Below, piece by piece: positions 15,807 to 25,256 of a DNA stretch of 39,608 bases. Below the pieces are notes generated by a model. The model saw nothing but the letters and a program-made list of their open reading frames with translations, was not told the DNA's origin and did no database searches. The stretch is from Bacteroidaceae bacterium (lineage in GTDB: Bacteria; Bacteroidota; Bacteroidia; Bacteroidales; Bacteroidaceae): positions 1-39,608 of the forward strand of contig JAFXVZ010000026.1 in assembly GCA_017534535.1 (NCBI GenBank). The letters run 5' to 3'. Position 1 is the first letter of the stretch. Every line of letters begins with the position of its first letter. Position numbers and translations under genes: made by a program.

Positions 15807-15814
15807 TACCTTTG
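15807..15814 (+). promoter_or_regulatory. Promoter -7 box of the etf operon
   Basis: TACCTTTG, 49 nt before the etfB ATG; it matches TAnnTTTG. No clear -33 box. Confidence 0.6.
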
Positions 15815-15863
15815 CACCCAAATTTGGCTTAGGCTATTTTGAAATAATTTAAAATAAACAATA

Positions 15864-16757
15864 ATGAGTTTGAAAATCGTAGTATTGGCAAAACAAGTAC
15901 CCGACACCAGAAACGTGGGGAAAGATGCCATGAAGGCTGACGGAACCATCAACCGTGCAGCTTTGCCTGCCATCTTCAATCCTGAAGATCTGAACGCTTT
16001 GGAGCAGGCTCTCAGACTGAAAGACGCTTTCCCAGGCTCTACCGTAACGCTGCTGACAATGGGACCTGGACGTGCAGCAGAAATTATTCGTGAAGGACTC
16101 TTCCGTGGCGCTGATGGCGGTTATCTATTGACCGACCGTGCTTTCGCAGGCGCAGACACATTGGCTACTTCTTACGCTATCGCTACCGCCATCAAGAAGA
16201 TTGGCGAGTATGATATCATCGTTGGTGGTCGTCAGGCTATCGATGGCGATACCGCTCAGGTAGGTCCTCAAGTGGCAGAGAAGTTGGGTTTGCCACAGGT
16301 AACTTATGCTGAAGAAATTGTCAGCTTAGACGAAGCTGCTCGCAAGGTGGTAATTCGCAGACATATCGACGGAGGTGTAGAAACCGTAGAGGCTCCATTG
16401 CCTTTGGTGGTGACAGTAAACGGTAGTGCCGCTCCTTGTCGCCCTCGCAACGCTAAGTTGGTACAAAAATATAAACGTGCTATGGGTGCACAGGAGAAGT
16501 CAGCCATCATCAAGGAGGCTGGTTCCCTGCCTTATGCTGAGCTCTATGAGCAGCGTCCTTACTTGAATCTGGTGGAATGGACAGCCACTGATGTGGATGC
16601 TGATTTCAACCAGTGTGGTCTGAATGGTTCACCCACAAAGGTGAAAACTGTACAGAACATTGTGTTCCAAGCAAAGGAAAGCCAGACACTCTCCAGCAGT
16701 GATTCTGATGTGGAAGGGTTAATAAAAGAATTGTTGGACAAGAAGATAATCGGCTAA
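15864..16757 (+). CDS. etfB: Electron transfer flavoprotein, beta subunit
   Basis: Small subunit of the cytoplasmic ETF heterodimer that carries electrons from acyl-CoA dehydrogenase. The 297-aa product shows the family segments LLTMGPGRAAEIIREGLFRG, AFAGADTLATSYAIA and GGRQAIDGDTAQVGPQVAE (AMP-binding region), in the usual order. It is the first gene of a three-gene operon (4-nt gap to etfA). The partner dehydrogenase in the same operon indicates a dedicated redox pair. Confidence 0.95.
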   Translation: MSLKIVVLAKQVPDTRNVGKDAMKADGTINRAALPAIFNPEDLNALEQALRLKDAFPGSTVTLLTMGPGRAAEIIREGLFRGADGGYLLTDRAFAGADTLATSYAIATAIKKIGEYDIIVGGRQAIDGDTAQVGPQVAEKLGLPQVTYAEEIVSLDEAARKVVIRRHIDGGVETVEAPLPLVVTVNGSAAPCRPRNAKLVQKYKRAMGAQEKSAIIKEAGSLPYAELYEQRPYLNLVEWTATDVDADFNQCGLNGSPTKVKTVQNIVFQAKESQTLSSSDSDVEGLIKELLDKKIIG

Positions 16758-16761
16758 GACT

Positions 16762-17784
16762 ATGAACAATGTATTTGTATATTGTGAGATTGAAGGCACA
16801 ACCGTAGCCGAAGTATCTCAGGAGCTGCTGACCAAGGGTCGCAAGCTCGCCAATCAACTGAATGTTGAGTTACATGCCATCGTGGCAGGCACAGACATCA
16901 AGGGTAAGGTGGAAGACCAGATACTGCCTTATGGTGTCGATAAATTGTTTGTGTTCGACGCTCCAGGATTGTTTCCTTACACATCAGTTCCTCATACTGA
17001 AATCTTGGTAAATCTCTTCAAGGAGCAGCAGCCACAGATTGCCCTGATGGGTGCTACCGTGATAGGTCGCGACTTGGGTCCTCGAGTTTCCTCTTCGCTG
17101 ACCAGCGGTTTGACTGCCGACTGTACGCAGTTGGAGATTGGTGACCACACCGATGCTAAGACAGGTACTGAGTACAAGGACCTGCTTTATCAGATTCGTC
17201 CCGCTTTTGGTGGCAACATCGTGGCTACCATCGTGAACCCAGACCATCGCCCTCAGATGGCTACCGTACGTTCTGGTGTGATGCAAAAAGCTATCTACGA
17301 AGGTGCTTGCAAGAAAGAAGTAATATATGCCGATGTGGATAAATATGTAAGTCCTGAGGCATTCGTAGTGAAGGTGCTTGACCATCACGTGGAAGCTGCC
17401 AAGCATAACCTGAAGGGTGCCAAGATTGTGGTAGCCGGTGGTTATGGTATGGGTAGCAAGGAAGGTTTCGACATGTTGTTTGAGTTGGCAAAGGTGCTTC
17501 ATGGTGAGGTAGGTGCCAGTCGTGCTGCTGTGGATGCAGGCTTCTGTGACCACGACCGTCAGATTGGTCAGACTGGTGTGACCGTTCATCCAAAGGTGTA
17601 TATCGCTTGCGGTATATCTGGTCAGATTCAGCACATTGCCGGCATGCAGGATTCCGATATCATCATCTCCATCAACAGCGACCCAGATGCACCCATCAAC
17701 AAGATTGCCGACTATGTGATTAACGGCACTGTAGAGGAAGTGGTTCCAAAGTTGATTAAGTATTACAAGCAAAATTCGAAGTAA
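16762..17784 (+). CDS. etfA: Electron transfer flavoprotein, alpha subunit
   Basis: FAD-carrying subunit of ETF. At 340 aa it has the N-terminal alpha/beta domain and the C-terminal FAD-binding signature GISGQIQHIAGMQDSDIIIS followed by INSDPDAPINKIADYVI, diagnostic of EtfA. It overlaps nothing; gaps are 4 nt from etfB and 2 nt to the dehydrogenase, typical of translational coupling. No extra ferredoxin domain is present, so a bifurcating function is not suggested by this subunit alone. Confidence 0.95.
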   Translation: MNNVFVYCEIEGTTVAEVSQELLTKGRKLANQLNVELHAIVAGTDIKGKVEDQILPYGVDKLFVFDAPGLFPYTSVPHTEILVNLFKEQQPQIALMGATVIGRDLGPRVSSSLTSGLTADCTQLEIGDHTDAKTGTEYKDLLYQIRPAFGGNIVATIVNPDHRPQMATVRSGVMQKAIYEGACKKEVIYADVDKYVSPEAFVVKVLDHHVEAAKHNLKGAKIVVAGGYGMGSKEGFDMLFELAKVLHGEVGASRAAVDAGFCDHDRQIGQTGVTVHPKVYIACGISGQIQHIAGMQDSDIIISINSDPDAPINKIADYVINGTVEEVVPKLIKYYKQNSK

Positions 17785-17786
17785 CT

Positions 17787-19493
17787 ATGGCAAATTATTA
17801 TACCGACTATCCAGAACTGAAGTTCCATCTCGACCATCCGTTGATGGAACGCATCGTGGAACTGAAGGAACGCGGCTATGCCGACAAGGATACATTTGAT
17901 GATGCGCCTGTTGACTATCAGGACGCTATCGACAACTATGACCGAGTACTTGAAATCGCTGGCGACATTGCAGCTAATGTGATAGAACCAAATAGCGAAA
18001 GTGTTGATATCGAGGGTCCTCATTTGGTAGATGGACGTATGGTGTATGCAGAAAAGACCAAAGAAAACCTGGCTACTACCATCAAGGCTGGTCTAAACGG
18101 TGTGCCTATGCCTCGTCGTTATGGAGGCTTGAACTTCCCTACCGTACCCTATTCTATGGCTTCTGAGATTATCTCTGCCGCCGATGCTGGTTTCCAGAAC
18201 ATCTGGTCATTGCAGGATTGCATTGAGACCTTGTATGAGTTTGGCACAGAGGAACAGCGCCAACGCTACATCCCTCGCGTTTGTCAGGGTGAGACGATGT
18301 CAATGGACTTGACAGAGCCTGATGCCGGTTCTGACCTGCAGCGTGTGATGCTGAAGGCTACCTATAGCGAGGAAGAAGGTTGCTGGTTGCTGAATGGTGT
18401 GAAGCGTTTCATCACCAACGGCGATTCTGATATTCACTTGGTACTGGCTCGTTCTGAGGAAGGTACTCGTGACGGTCGTGGTTTGTCAATGTTCATTTAT
18501 GACAAGCGTCAAGGTGGTGTTACCGTTCGTCATATAGAGCATAAGTTGGGTATTCACGGCTCACCAACTTGCGAGCTGGTTTATAAGAATGCCAAAGCTG
18601 AACTTTGTGGCGACCGTAAGTTGGGTCTGATCAAATATGTGATGAGCCTGATGAACGGAGCCCGTTTGGGTATTGCTGCTCAGAGTACAGGTGTGAGCCA
18701 AGCTGCTTACAACGAGGCTTTGGCATACGCCCGTGACCGCAAACAGTTCGATAAGGCTATCATTGAATTCCCTGCAGTTTATGAAATGCTGGCTCGTATG
18801 AAGGCCAAACTCGATGCTGGTCGTAGCATTCTTTACATGACATCTCGCTATGTGGACATCTATAAAGCTTTGAACGATATCAGTCGTGAACGTAAGCTAA
18901 CCCCAGAAGAACGTCAGGAGCAGAAGAAATACACTCGTTTGGCAGATGCCTTCACCCCACTGGGTAAGGGTATGACTTCTGAGTATGCTAACCAGAACAC
19001 TTACGACTGCATCCAGATTCATGGTGGTTCGGGCTTCATCATGGAGTACAAGGCACAGCGCCTGTATCGTGACGCTCGCATCCTCTCTATTTATGAGGGT
19101 ACTACCCAGTTGCAAGTGGTAGCAGCTATCCGCTATGTCACCAACGGTACTTACCTCGACATTCTACGTGAGTTCGAGCAGGAGCCTGTAATTGACGAGC
19201 TGAAGCCTTTGCAGGAGCGTGTGATTGAGATGACCAACAAGTTTGAGGCAGCTACTAACTTGGTGAAGGAAGCTGGCAATCAGGAATTGCTTGACATCCT
19301 GGCTCGTAGTCTGTATGAGATGGCAGCAACAAACGTGATGGCTAATCTCTTGCTGATGGATGCCTCTCGTGCTCCTGAACTGTTCGCCAAGTCTGCTAAG
19401 GTATATGTAAACTTGGTAGAATCTGAAGTGGAGAAGCATTTCAAGTTCATCAATAGCTTCAAAGCAGAAGACTTGGAGGCTTATAAACAATAA
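17787..19493 (+). CDS. Acyl-CoA dehydrogenase, long form
   Basis: FAD enzyme that oxidises acyl-CoA to 2-enoyl-CoA and passes electrons to ETF. The core (about residues 60-440) has the flavin-site segments MSMDLTEPDAGSDLQ, GVKRFITNGDSD and GIHGSPTCEL, plus the C-terminal IYEGTTQLQ. At 568 aa it is about 180 residues longer than a standard dehydrogenase. An extra helical C-terminal domain (about 450-568) resembles the longer subclass with a DUF-type tail. Substrate length is not determinable. It ends the etfB-etfA operon with a terminator at 19513-19539; no thiolase or hydratase genes accompany it, so a full beta-oxidation cluster is absent here. Confidence 0.9.
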   Translation: MANYYTDYPELKFHLDHPLMERIVELKERGYADKDTFDDAPVDYQDAIDNYDRVLEIAGDIAANVIEPNSESVDIEGPHLVDGRMVYAEKTKENLATTIKAGLNGVPMPRRYGGLNFPTVPYSMASEIISAADAGFQNIWSLQDCIETLYEFGTEEQRQRYIPRVCQGETMSMDLTEPDAGSDLQRVMLKATYSEEEGCWLLNGVKRFITNGDSDIHLVLARSEEGTRDGRGLSMFIYDKRQGGVTVRHIEHKLGIHGSPTCELVYKNAKAELCGDRKLGLIKYVMSLMNGARLGIAAQSTGVSQAAYNEALAYARDRKQFDKAIIEFPAVYEMLARMKAKLDAGRSILYMTSRYVDIYKALNDISRERKLTPEERQEQKKYTRLADAFTPLGKGMTSEYANQNTYDCIQIHGGSGFIMEYKAQRLYRDARILSIYEGTTQLQVVAAIRYVTNGTYLDILREFEQEPVIDELKPLQERVIEMTNKFEAATNLVKEAGNQELLDILARSLYEMAATNVMANLLLMDASRAPELFAKSAKVYVNLVESEVEKHFKFINSFKAEDLEAYKQ

Positions 19494-19512
19494 AAAAGGA
19501 CAATGAATAATT

Positions 19513-19539
19513 AGAGCGGTTTCCAAAAGAAACCGCTCT
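19513..19539. terminator. Bidirectional terminator between the etf operon and the aldo/keto reductase
   Basis: Perfect 11-bp stem AGAGCGGTTTC/GAAACCGCTCT around CAAAA, with TTTATTTT on the plus side and a T/A-rich minus side. The genes converge here. Confidence 0.85.
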
Positions 19540-19544
19540 TTATT

Positions 19545-20663
19545 TTACAACTCCAATTCTTTGGCAACTTCCTTCATTACCTCACTAATCTTAATGTGTT
19601 GCGGACAAATTTTCTCACACTTCTTACACTCTATGCATTCAGAAGCCTTACCATGGTCAACAATTAGGTTGTTGTAGTATGCCACCTCAGTAACGAAACC
19701 TTTCTTTCCAAAGCGTTTCTTTTGGTTGTAGAGCGAGAAATATTCAGGTATTGCAATCTTCTTAGGACAACCCTTCACGCAATAACGACAACTGGTACAA
19801 GGTACAGCAATACTGCTGTTGATAATCTCAGCTGCTTTGTGAGTCAGGGCAATCTGTTCCTCAGTCAGAGGCTTGAAGTCCTGCATATACGAAGTATTGT
19901 CATCCAACTGCTCATAGCTCGACATTCCCGAGAGCACCATCATTACCTGCGGTTGTGAAGCAGCAAAACGTATCGCCCATGAAGCCACCGACAAGTTCGG
20001 TTCAGATTGCTTGAACATCTTCTTCACCTCGTCAGGCACATTAATCAGTGTGCCACCCTTGATAGGCTCCATCACCACTACAGGCTTGTTGTGCTTGCAA
20101 ATTACCTCGTAGCATTTACCCGACTGAATGCTGTCACTATCCCAATCCACATAATTCAACTGAATCTGCACCAATTCGATTTCAGGGTGTTCCGTCAGAA
20201 TCCTATCCAATAGTTCGGCATTATCGTGGAATGAGATACCCATGTGCTTAATCTTCCCTTCTGCCTTCAGCTGTTGCAGGTACTCAAAGCTTTTCAGCTT
20301 CACTGCATTCTTATAGGTATTCTCGTTTAGTGAATGCACCAAATAATAGTCGAAATAATCCACGCCCACCTTCTGCAACTGGCGTTGGAAGGTTTCACGT
20401 TGCTTCTCTTCCGTATAAATCATCATGATGGGAAGCTTAGAGGTAATGGTGTAACTCTCACGTGGATAACGCTCCACCAATACCTCCTTCAATACCTCCT
20501 CACTCTGGAAGTTGTGATACATCCACGCCGTATCAAAATAGGTGAAGCCACGTTCTATAAACGTATCCACCATACGCTTCAATTGCTCTTTGTCAAAACT
20601 TGCCTGATCTGCTGGGTTCAGCAATGGCAGTCGCATACATCCAAATCCTAATTTCTTAGCCAT
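19545..20663 (-). CDS. Aldo/keto reductase with C-terminal 4Fe-4S domain
   Basis: Cytoplasmic oxidoreductase of the aldo/keto reductase superfamily fused to a ferredoxin-like tail. The TIM barrel (about residues 1-270) shows FTYFDTAWMY with the Asp/Tyr region, TITSKLP and MGISFHDNAE. The C-terminal 100 residues contain two cysteine motifs, CTSCRYCVKGCPKK and CIECKKCEKICPQ, each fitting a 4Fe-4S cluster. This domain pairing is frequent in anaerobes; its substrate is unknown. Length 372 aa is normal for this subfamily. It is a single gene with its own full promoter at 20693-20723. Confidence 0.9.
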   Translation of the reverse strand: MAKKLGFGCMRLPLLNPADQASFDKEQLKRMVDTFIERGFTYFDTAWMYHNFQSEEVLKEVLVERYPRESYTITSKLPIMMIYTEEKQRETFQRQLQKVGVDYFDYYLVHSLNENTYKNAVKLKSFEYLQQLKAEGKIKHMGISFHDNAELLDRILTEHPEIELVQIQLNYVDWDSDSIQSGKCYEVICKHNKPVVVMEPIKGGTLINVPDEVKKMFKQSEPNLSVASWAIRFAASQPQVMMVLSGMSSYEQLDDNTSYMQDFKPLTEEQIALTHKAAEIINSSIAVPCTSCRYCVKGCPKKIAIPEYFSLYNQKKRFGKKGFVTEVAYYNNLIVDHGKASECIECKKCEKICPQHIKISEVMKEVAKELEL

Positions 20664-20692
20664 AACTACGTAGGTTTATTATTGTTACTTCG

Positions 20693-20723
20693 CAAAGATA
20701 CACATTTTGGGGGAATAAACAAA
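20693..20723 (-). promoter_or_regulatory. Promoter of the aldo/keto reductase gene
   Basis: Minus-strand TTTG (20720-20723), 19 nt, TATCTTTG (20693-20700). The -33 box touches the base of the groEL terminator. Confidence 0.7.
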
Positions 20724-20755
20724 AAAATGAGGCGAAGCTTTATGAGCTCCGCCTC
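20721..20755 (-). terminator. Terminator of the groES-groEL operon
   Basis: On the minus strand GAGGCG/CGCCTC plus AGCT/AGCT stems separated by one mismatch, then ATTTTTTTG. Confidence 0.8.
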
Positions 20756-20782
20756 TAAAATATATAAGGTGTTTGCGATGCA

Positions 20783-22432
<1,650 letters not shown>

Positions 22433-22440
22433 TTATTTAA

Positions 22441-22713
22441 TTATTCAACAACTGCAAGCACATCACTCTGACGCATAATCAGATACTTTGTGCCATTTGC
22501 TTCCAGCTCAGTGCCGGCGTACTTACCGTAGAGCACCTTATCGCCTACCTTCAGTACCATTTCTTCGTCCTTTGTACCGTTGCCCACTGCAACAACCTCG
22601 CCCTTAACAGGCTTTTCCTTCGCTGTGTCTGGAATATACAGACCAGTAGAAGTTCTTTCTTCAGCAGCTTCTGGTAATACCAGAACTCTGTCTGCCATTG
22701 GTTTTACTGTCAT
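22441..22713 (-). CDS. groS: Co-chaperonin GroES (Hsp10)
   Basis: Heptameric lid for GroEL. The 90-aa length and the motifs [37 protein letters not shown] and [14 protein letters not shown] are classic. First gene of the groES-groEL operon with a complete promoter 50 nt upstream. Confidence 0.98.
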   Translation of the reverse strand: MTVKPMADRVLVLPEAAEERTSTGLYIPDTAKEKPVKGEVVAVGNGTKDEEMVLKVGDKVLYGKYAGTELEANGTKYLIMRQSDVLAVVE

Positions 22714-22762
22714 AATTTCTATTGTTTTTATTTGTTATTTATTAGTTTTCAAAATCCGGATG

Positions 22763-22794
22763 CAAAAGTACTAATTTCATGCCAAACCACCAAA
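22763..22794 (-). promoter_or_regulatory. Promoter of groES-groEL
   Basis: Minus-strand TTTG (22791-22794), 20 nt, TACTTTTG (22763-22770). The leader is about 43 nt. No CIRCE element is visible. Confidence 0.7.
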
Positions 22795-22849
22795 CATTAT
22801 TTTCGCTACATTTTATCTGCAATATTTGTCAGCCTGTCGTGACACTTTG

Positions 22850-25153
22850 TCACACTACATACTTCCCCGCTTTCTTCAGCACCTGTGTTCTGCCTTTCCA
22901 ATTCACCGTAACCTGGCATCCGGCAGGAATCTCCACCTCGCAATGACCATTCTTCTGCAAATTAATATGGATAAAACCTTCCTTCACTGGGATTCGTCCC
23001 TTTGCCCAATCCAAGTGCAAAAGATTAGGGGTGAGGGTATATGCATTAATGGGCTTATCACTTTGACTGAATCCAAAGATGCCGTATGCCGCCAGCACCA
23101 CAGGAGGAGCACCATTGGCACCATGACACAGACTCAGTCCAAATGGTCTGCCATAAAACTCCAACTGCTTTGCCAAATCGCTGTTCACCCTGAAATTTTC
23201 AGGAAAACGGGTATAACCCTGACGAAGCCAGTCACCCCACACTTCATCCAGCAACTGCAGTAATTCCTCTGTTCTGCCAGCCTTGATATACGCCAAAGCC
23301 TCATAGCCCTTTTCGTAGGAGATATTATCTTTATAATAAGGTATTCCGGTAATCACCGACTCATACATATAATCATACAAGCGTTCAGGATAAATACCTG
23401 CCAAAATAGCCCAATACTGAGCATGATGTGAGATACGCTTATCCAACGAGCCATCTTCCCGATAGCCATTCACGAAAGCCTTCTCGGTGTTGTCCCAGAA
23501 ATGCTCATAGATATTTTTCTCCAGTTGGTCGGCACGCCTAGTATAATCCTTCGCCTTAGCATTCTCCTTCGTTAGCTGACAGAAATAGGCGGCAATGCGG
23601 AAGTTCATATAGAGCATGATCTGCGGATAACATGCCACACCATAGTCATCGGGCCCGTTATCACGACTCCATCCAGGAATGAACCCCGAGGATGGCTTAG
23701 AAGCATGGATAAAACCGTTTTCATCTTGTTGGTTGATGTAGAAATCCATCTGCTCAAAGATGCGGTCTTTGAACATCTCGAAGGAAGATAAGTCGCCATA
23801 TCGCAGATAATCCTGCTTCAGTCCTATCAAAGCATGCAACGGATAATCCACAATGCCCCAATGACTTGTCTGTGGATGAGGAGGCATCAGACAAATGCTG
23901 ATATTATTGCGAGCCACCTGCCTGTCACCCATTACCAGATTCATGCCCAGCATACTTGCCACAGCGTCCATCGACCATGGCAGGAAATCACGCTTGATGC
24001 CATCCAGGTTGAAATCGTGCATCGAGGTATGCAGGGTGGCTACACCTGCATTAAACAAGTCGTTCAGTGAAGCGTCACTACTCTCAAACGTCATCAGCAT
24101 CTCATTGACAGGCCACATCATAGCACGGAACTTCACATCATGAATGGTACAAGCTTCTGAAGCTGTTACTTTCACATATCGCAAAGCCCGTTCAGGCAAG
24201 GTAATGGTCTTTGGAGAGCCACTCAGTGGCACGTCCTCAATGGGTTGCTGCTCAAAAAGTTTAGTGTTCTCATTCATCACCTCTTCTATCGACTCGCCCA
24301 CTGTAAAGTGCAACGCACCTGTGCCAGAGGCCTCCAGCTCAACAGTACCTACTTCGTCATACCAGAAGTCGTAGATGACTGAGCCGTTCTTTTTCAATTG
24401 ACAATTGACAATTGACGATTGACCATTGACAATTGACTGCGTCCTATTTTGTCGCGACTCGGCATAGCCCAAGCAAGCTTGGCTCTGCCCTCGCTGCTCC
24501 AAAAAGTGACCATTGACAATTGACGATTGAAAATTCTTCAAAGCAATTACGTTCTTTGGTTGAATAATTACTTCGTCGTTGATGCGAGTATTAGGAGAGA
24601 CATCGGGGTTGTTGAAGCGAGCATCAGACTCAACGGGCAACCAGTCTTTTTGATTGATTGACGATTGGCAATTGGTGATTGATAATTTATCATTGTCCTT
24701 TATCATCAAAGCTGGAAGCTGCCTTGAGGTTGAGACCTTAACGATTACCTCATGCTTACCTTTGGCCAACTGTCCAGTAAACGCTTTGCCATTATCTGTT
24801 ATTTCAACACGCTGTGCTCCAGCAGTAGCAAATTCCAGTGTCGTTGCTTCCTTTGCCGTGAGATTCACCTTGAACCAAGTTACCTCCTGCATAGGATTGA
24901 ACTTACCCACATAACCCACATTCACACAACGCTCCTGACTACGTTCCAACAACCACTGTTGACGATAAGCAGCCAGCTGACCAGGATACCACATGTAGGA
25001 TTGACGATTGACCATTGACGATTGACCATTGACAATTGACCATTGACGATTAATCACTACATCAGGATCCAGCACAGGGTCATATATCTTTTGAGCCATA
25101 CCCCATAAGCTCACCACTGACAAAACCAGTAAAAATAAAAACTTCTTCATCAT
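22850..25153 (-). CDS. Secreted GH78-like alpha-L-rhamnosidase family glycosidase with in-frame repeats
   Basis: Signal peptide (about 1-20, ending GMAQ), N-terminal beta-sandwich region, then an (alpha/alpha)6 six-hairpin catalytic domain (about 340-690) with DGIKRDFLPWSMDAVASM, typical of the acid-containing segment of GH78, and a C-terminal beta domain. Activity on rhamnosides is inferred only from the family. Unusual: three stretches of the N-terminal half are encoded by heptanucleotide repeats (about residues 35-52, 157-166 and 208-253). The last also includes a palindromic element (about 216-235), giving low-complexity VNGQSS-like peptides. All keep the frame open. It likely shares an operon with the upstream DUF5597 gene. 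The start lies in a CATTGTT repeat. Confidence 0.75.
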   Translation of the reverse strand: MMKKFLFLLVLSVVSLWGMAQKIYDPVLDPDVVINRQWSIVNGQSSMVNRQSYMWYPGQLAAYRQQWLLERSQERCVNVGYVGKFNPMQEVTWFKVNLTAKEATTLEFATAGAQRVEITDNGKAFTGQLAKGKHEVIVKVSTSRQLPALMIKDNDKLSITNCQSSINQKDWLPVESDARFNNPDVSPNTRINDEVIIQPKNVIALKNFQSSIVNGHFLEQRGQSQACLGYAESRQNRTQSIVNGQSSIVNCQLKKNGSVIYDFWYDEVGTVELEASGTGALHFTVGESIEEVMNENTKLFEQQPIEDVPLSGSPKTITLPERALRYVKVTASEACTIHDVKFRAMMWPVNEMLMTFESSDASLNDLFNAGVATLHTSMHDFNLDGIKRDFLPWSMDAVASMLGMNLVMGDRQVARNNISICLMPPHPQTSHWGIVDYPLHALIGLKQDYLRYGDLSSFEMFKDRIFEQMDFYINQQDENGFIHASKPSSGFIPGWSRDNGPDDYGVACYPQIMLYMNFRIAAYFCQLTKENAKAKDYTRRADQLEKNIYEHFWDNTEKAFVNGYREDGSLDKRISHHAQYWAILAGIYPERLYDYMYESVITGIPYYKDNISYEKGYEALAYIKAGRTEELLQLLDEVWGDWLRQGYTRFPENFRVNSDLAKQLEFYGRPFGLSLCHGANGAPPVVLAAYGIFGFSQSDKPINAYTLTPNLLHLDWAKGRIPVKEGFIHINLQKNGHCEVEIPAGCQVTVNWKGRTQVLKKAGKYVV
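24397..24438. repeat. Heptanucleotide tandem repeat ATTGACN, six units, inside a gene
   Basis: Units ATTGACA, ATTGACA, ATTGACG, ATTGACC, ATTGACA, ATTGACT; the seventh base varies. Read on the minus strand in the glycosidase frame it gives SIVNGQSSIVNCQ, with a 7-residue period. Confidence 0.9.
24451..24507. repeat. Palindromic element, copy 1 (inside the glycosidase gene)
   Basis: A 57-nt element beginning GTCGCGACTCGGCATA and ending GCTGCTCCAAAAAGT. The inner hairpin is CCAAGC-AA-GCTTGG (24469-24482); outer pairs are GCGA/TCGC and GGCA/TGCC. It is flanked on both sides by ATTGACN repeats and encodes about 19 residues (around EQRGQSQACLGYAESRQ) in frame. Confidence 0.85.
24512..24532. repeat. 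Heptanucleotide repeat, three units, beside the palindrome
   Basis: Units ATTGACA, ATTGACG, ATTGAAA, on the other side of palindrome copy 1. A degenerate unit AGTGACC lies just before. Confidence 0.8.
24657..24684. repeat. Degenerate heptanucleotide repeat, four units, inside a gene
   Basis: Units ATTGACG, ATTGGCA, ATTGGTG, ATTGATA. In the glycosidase protein this yields LSITNCQSSINQ near residues 157-168. Confidence 0.7.
25000..25051. repeat. Heptanucleotide tandem repeat, seven units, inside a gene
   Basis: Seven ATTGACN units (last bases G, C, G, C, A, C, G) plus a partial. They encode residues 35-52, INRQWSIVNGQSSMVNRQS, just after the signal peptide of the glycosidase. Confidence 0.9.
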
Positions 25154-25164
25154 TGTTCATTATT

Positions 25165-25175
25165 ATGCTTCGCAT
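25165..25175. repeat. Mini-hairpin ATGC-TTC-GCAT
   Basis: Reverse complement is ATGCGAAGCAT, containing the GCGAAGC core also seen at 34829-34892. It lies next to palindrome copy 2. Confidence 0.5.
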
Positions 25176-25182
25176 CAATGCT

Positions 25183-25240
25183 GTCGCGACTCGGCATAAC
25201 CGATGCAAGCATCGTTTCTGCCCTCGCTGCTCCAGAAAGT
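25183..25240. repeat. Palindromic element, copy 2 (intergenic)
   Basis: A 58-nt element with the same ends as copy 1 but a different inner hairpin, CGATGC-AA-GCATCG (25201-25214): changed bases on both sides preserve pairing. It lies between the glycosidase gene and the DUF5597 gene, followed by CATTGTT repeats. Confidence 0.85.
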
Positions 25241-25256
25241 CATTGTTCATTGTTCA
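25241..25256. repeat. Heptanucleotide repeat CATTGTT, two units plus
   Basis: CATTGTTCATTGTTCA precedes the DUF5597 stop. A related CATTGTTCATT lies at 25151-25161 over the glycosidase start codon. Confidence 0.7.

Noticed and set aside
16984-17772. Long open frame opposite etfA
   Set aside because: etfA carries the diagnostic FAD signature and operon spacing; the opposite frame has no protein-like features.
22714-22849. CIRCE element for HrcA upstream of groES
   Set aside because: Searched by eye for the TTAGCACTC/GAGTGCTAA inverted repeat; not present.
22837-22853. GTGACA/TGTCAC hairpin at the end of the GH78-like gene as terminator
   Set aside because: The stem is short, overlaps the stop codon and has no T run on the minus strand.
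24397-24532. CRISPR-like array
   Set aside because: Units are 7 nt with no spacers, no 25-40 nt repeat and no cas genes; the tract is a simple tandem repeat.
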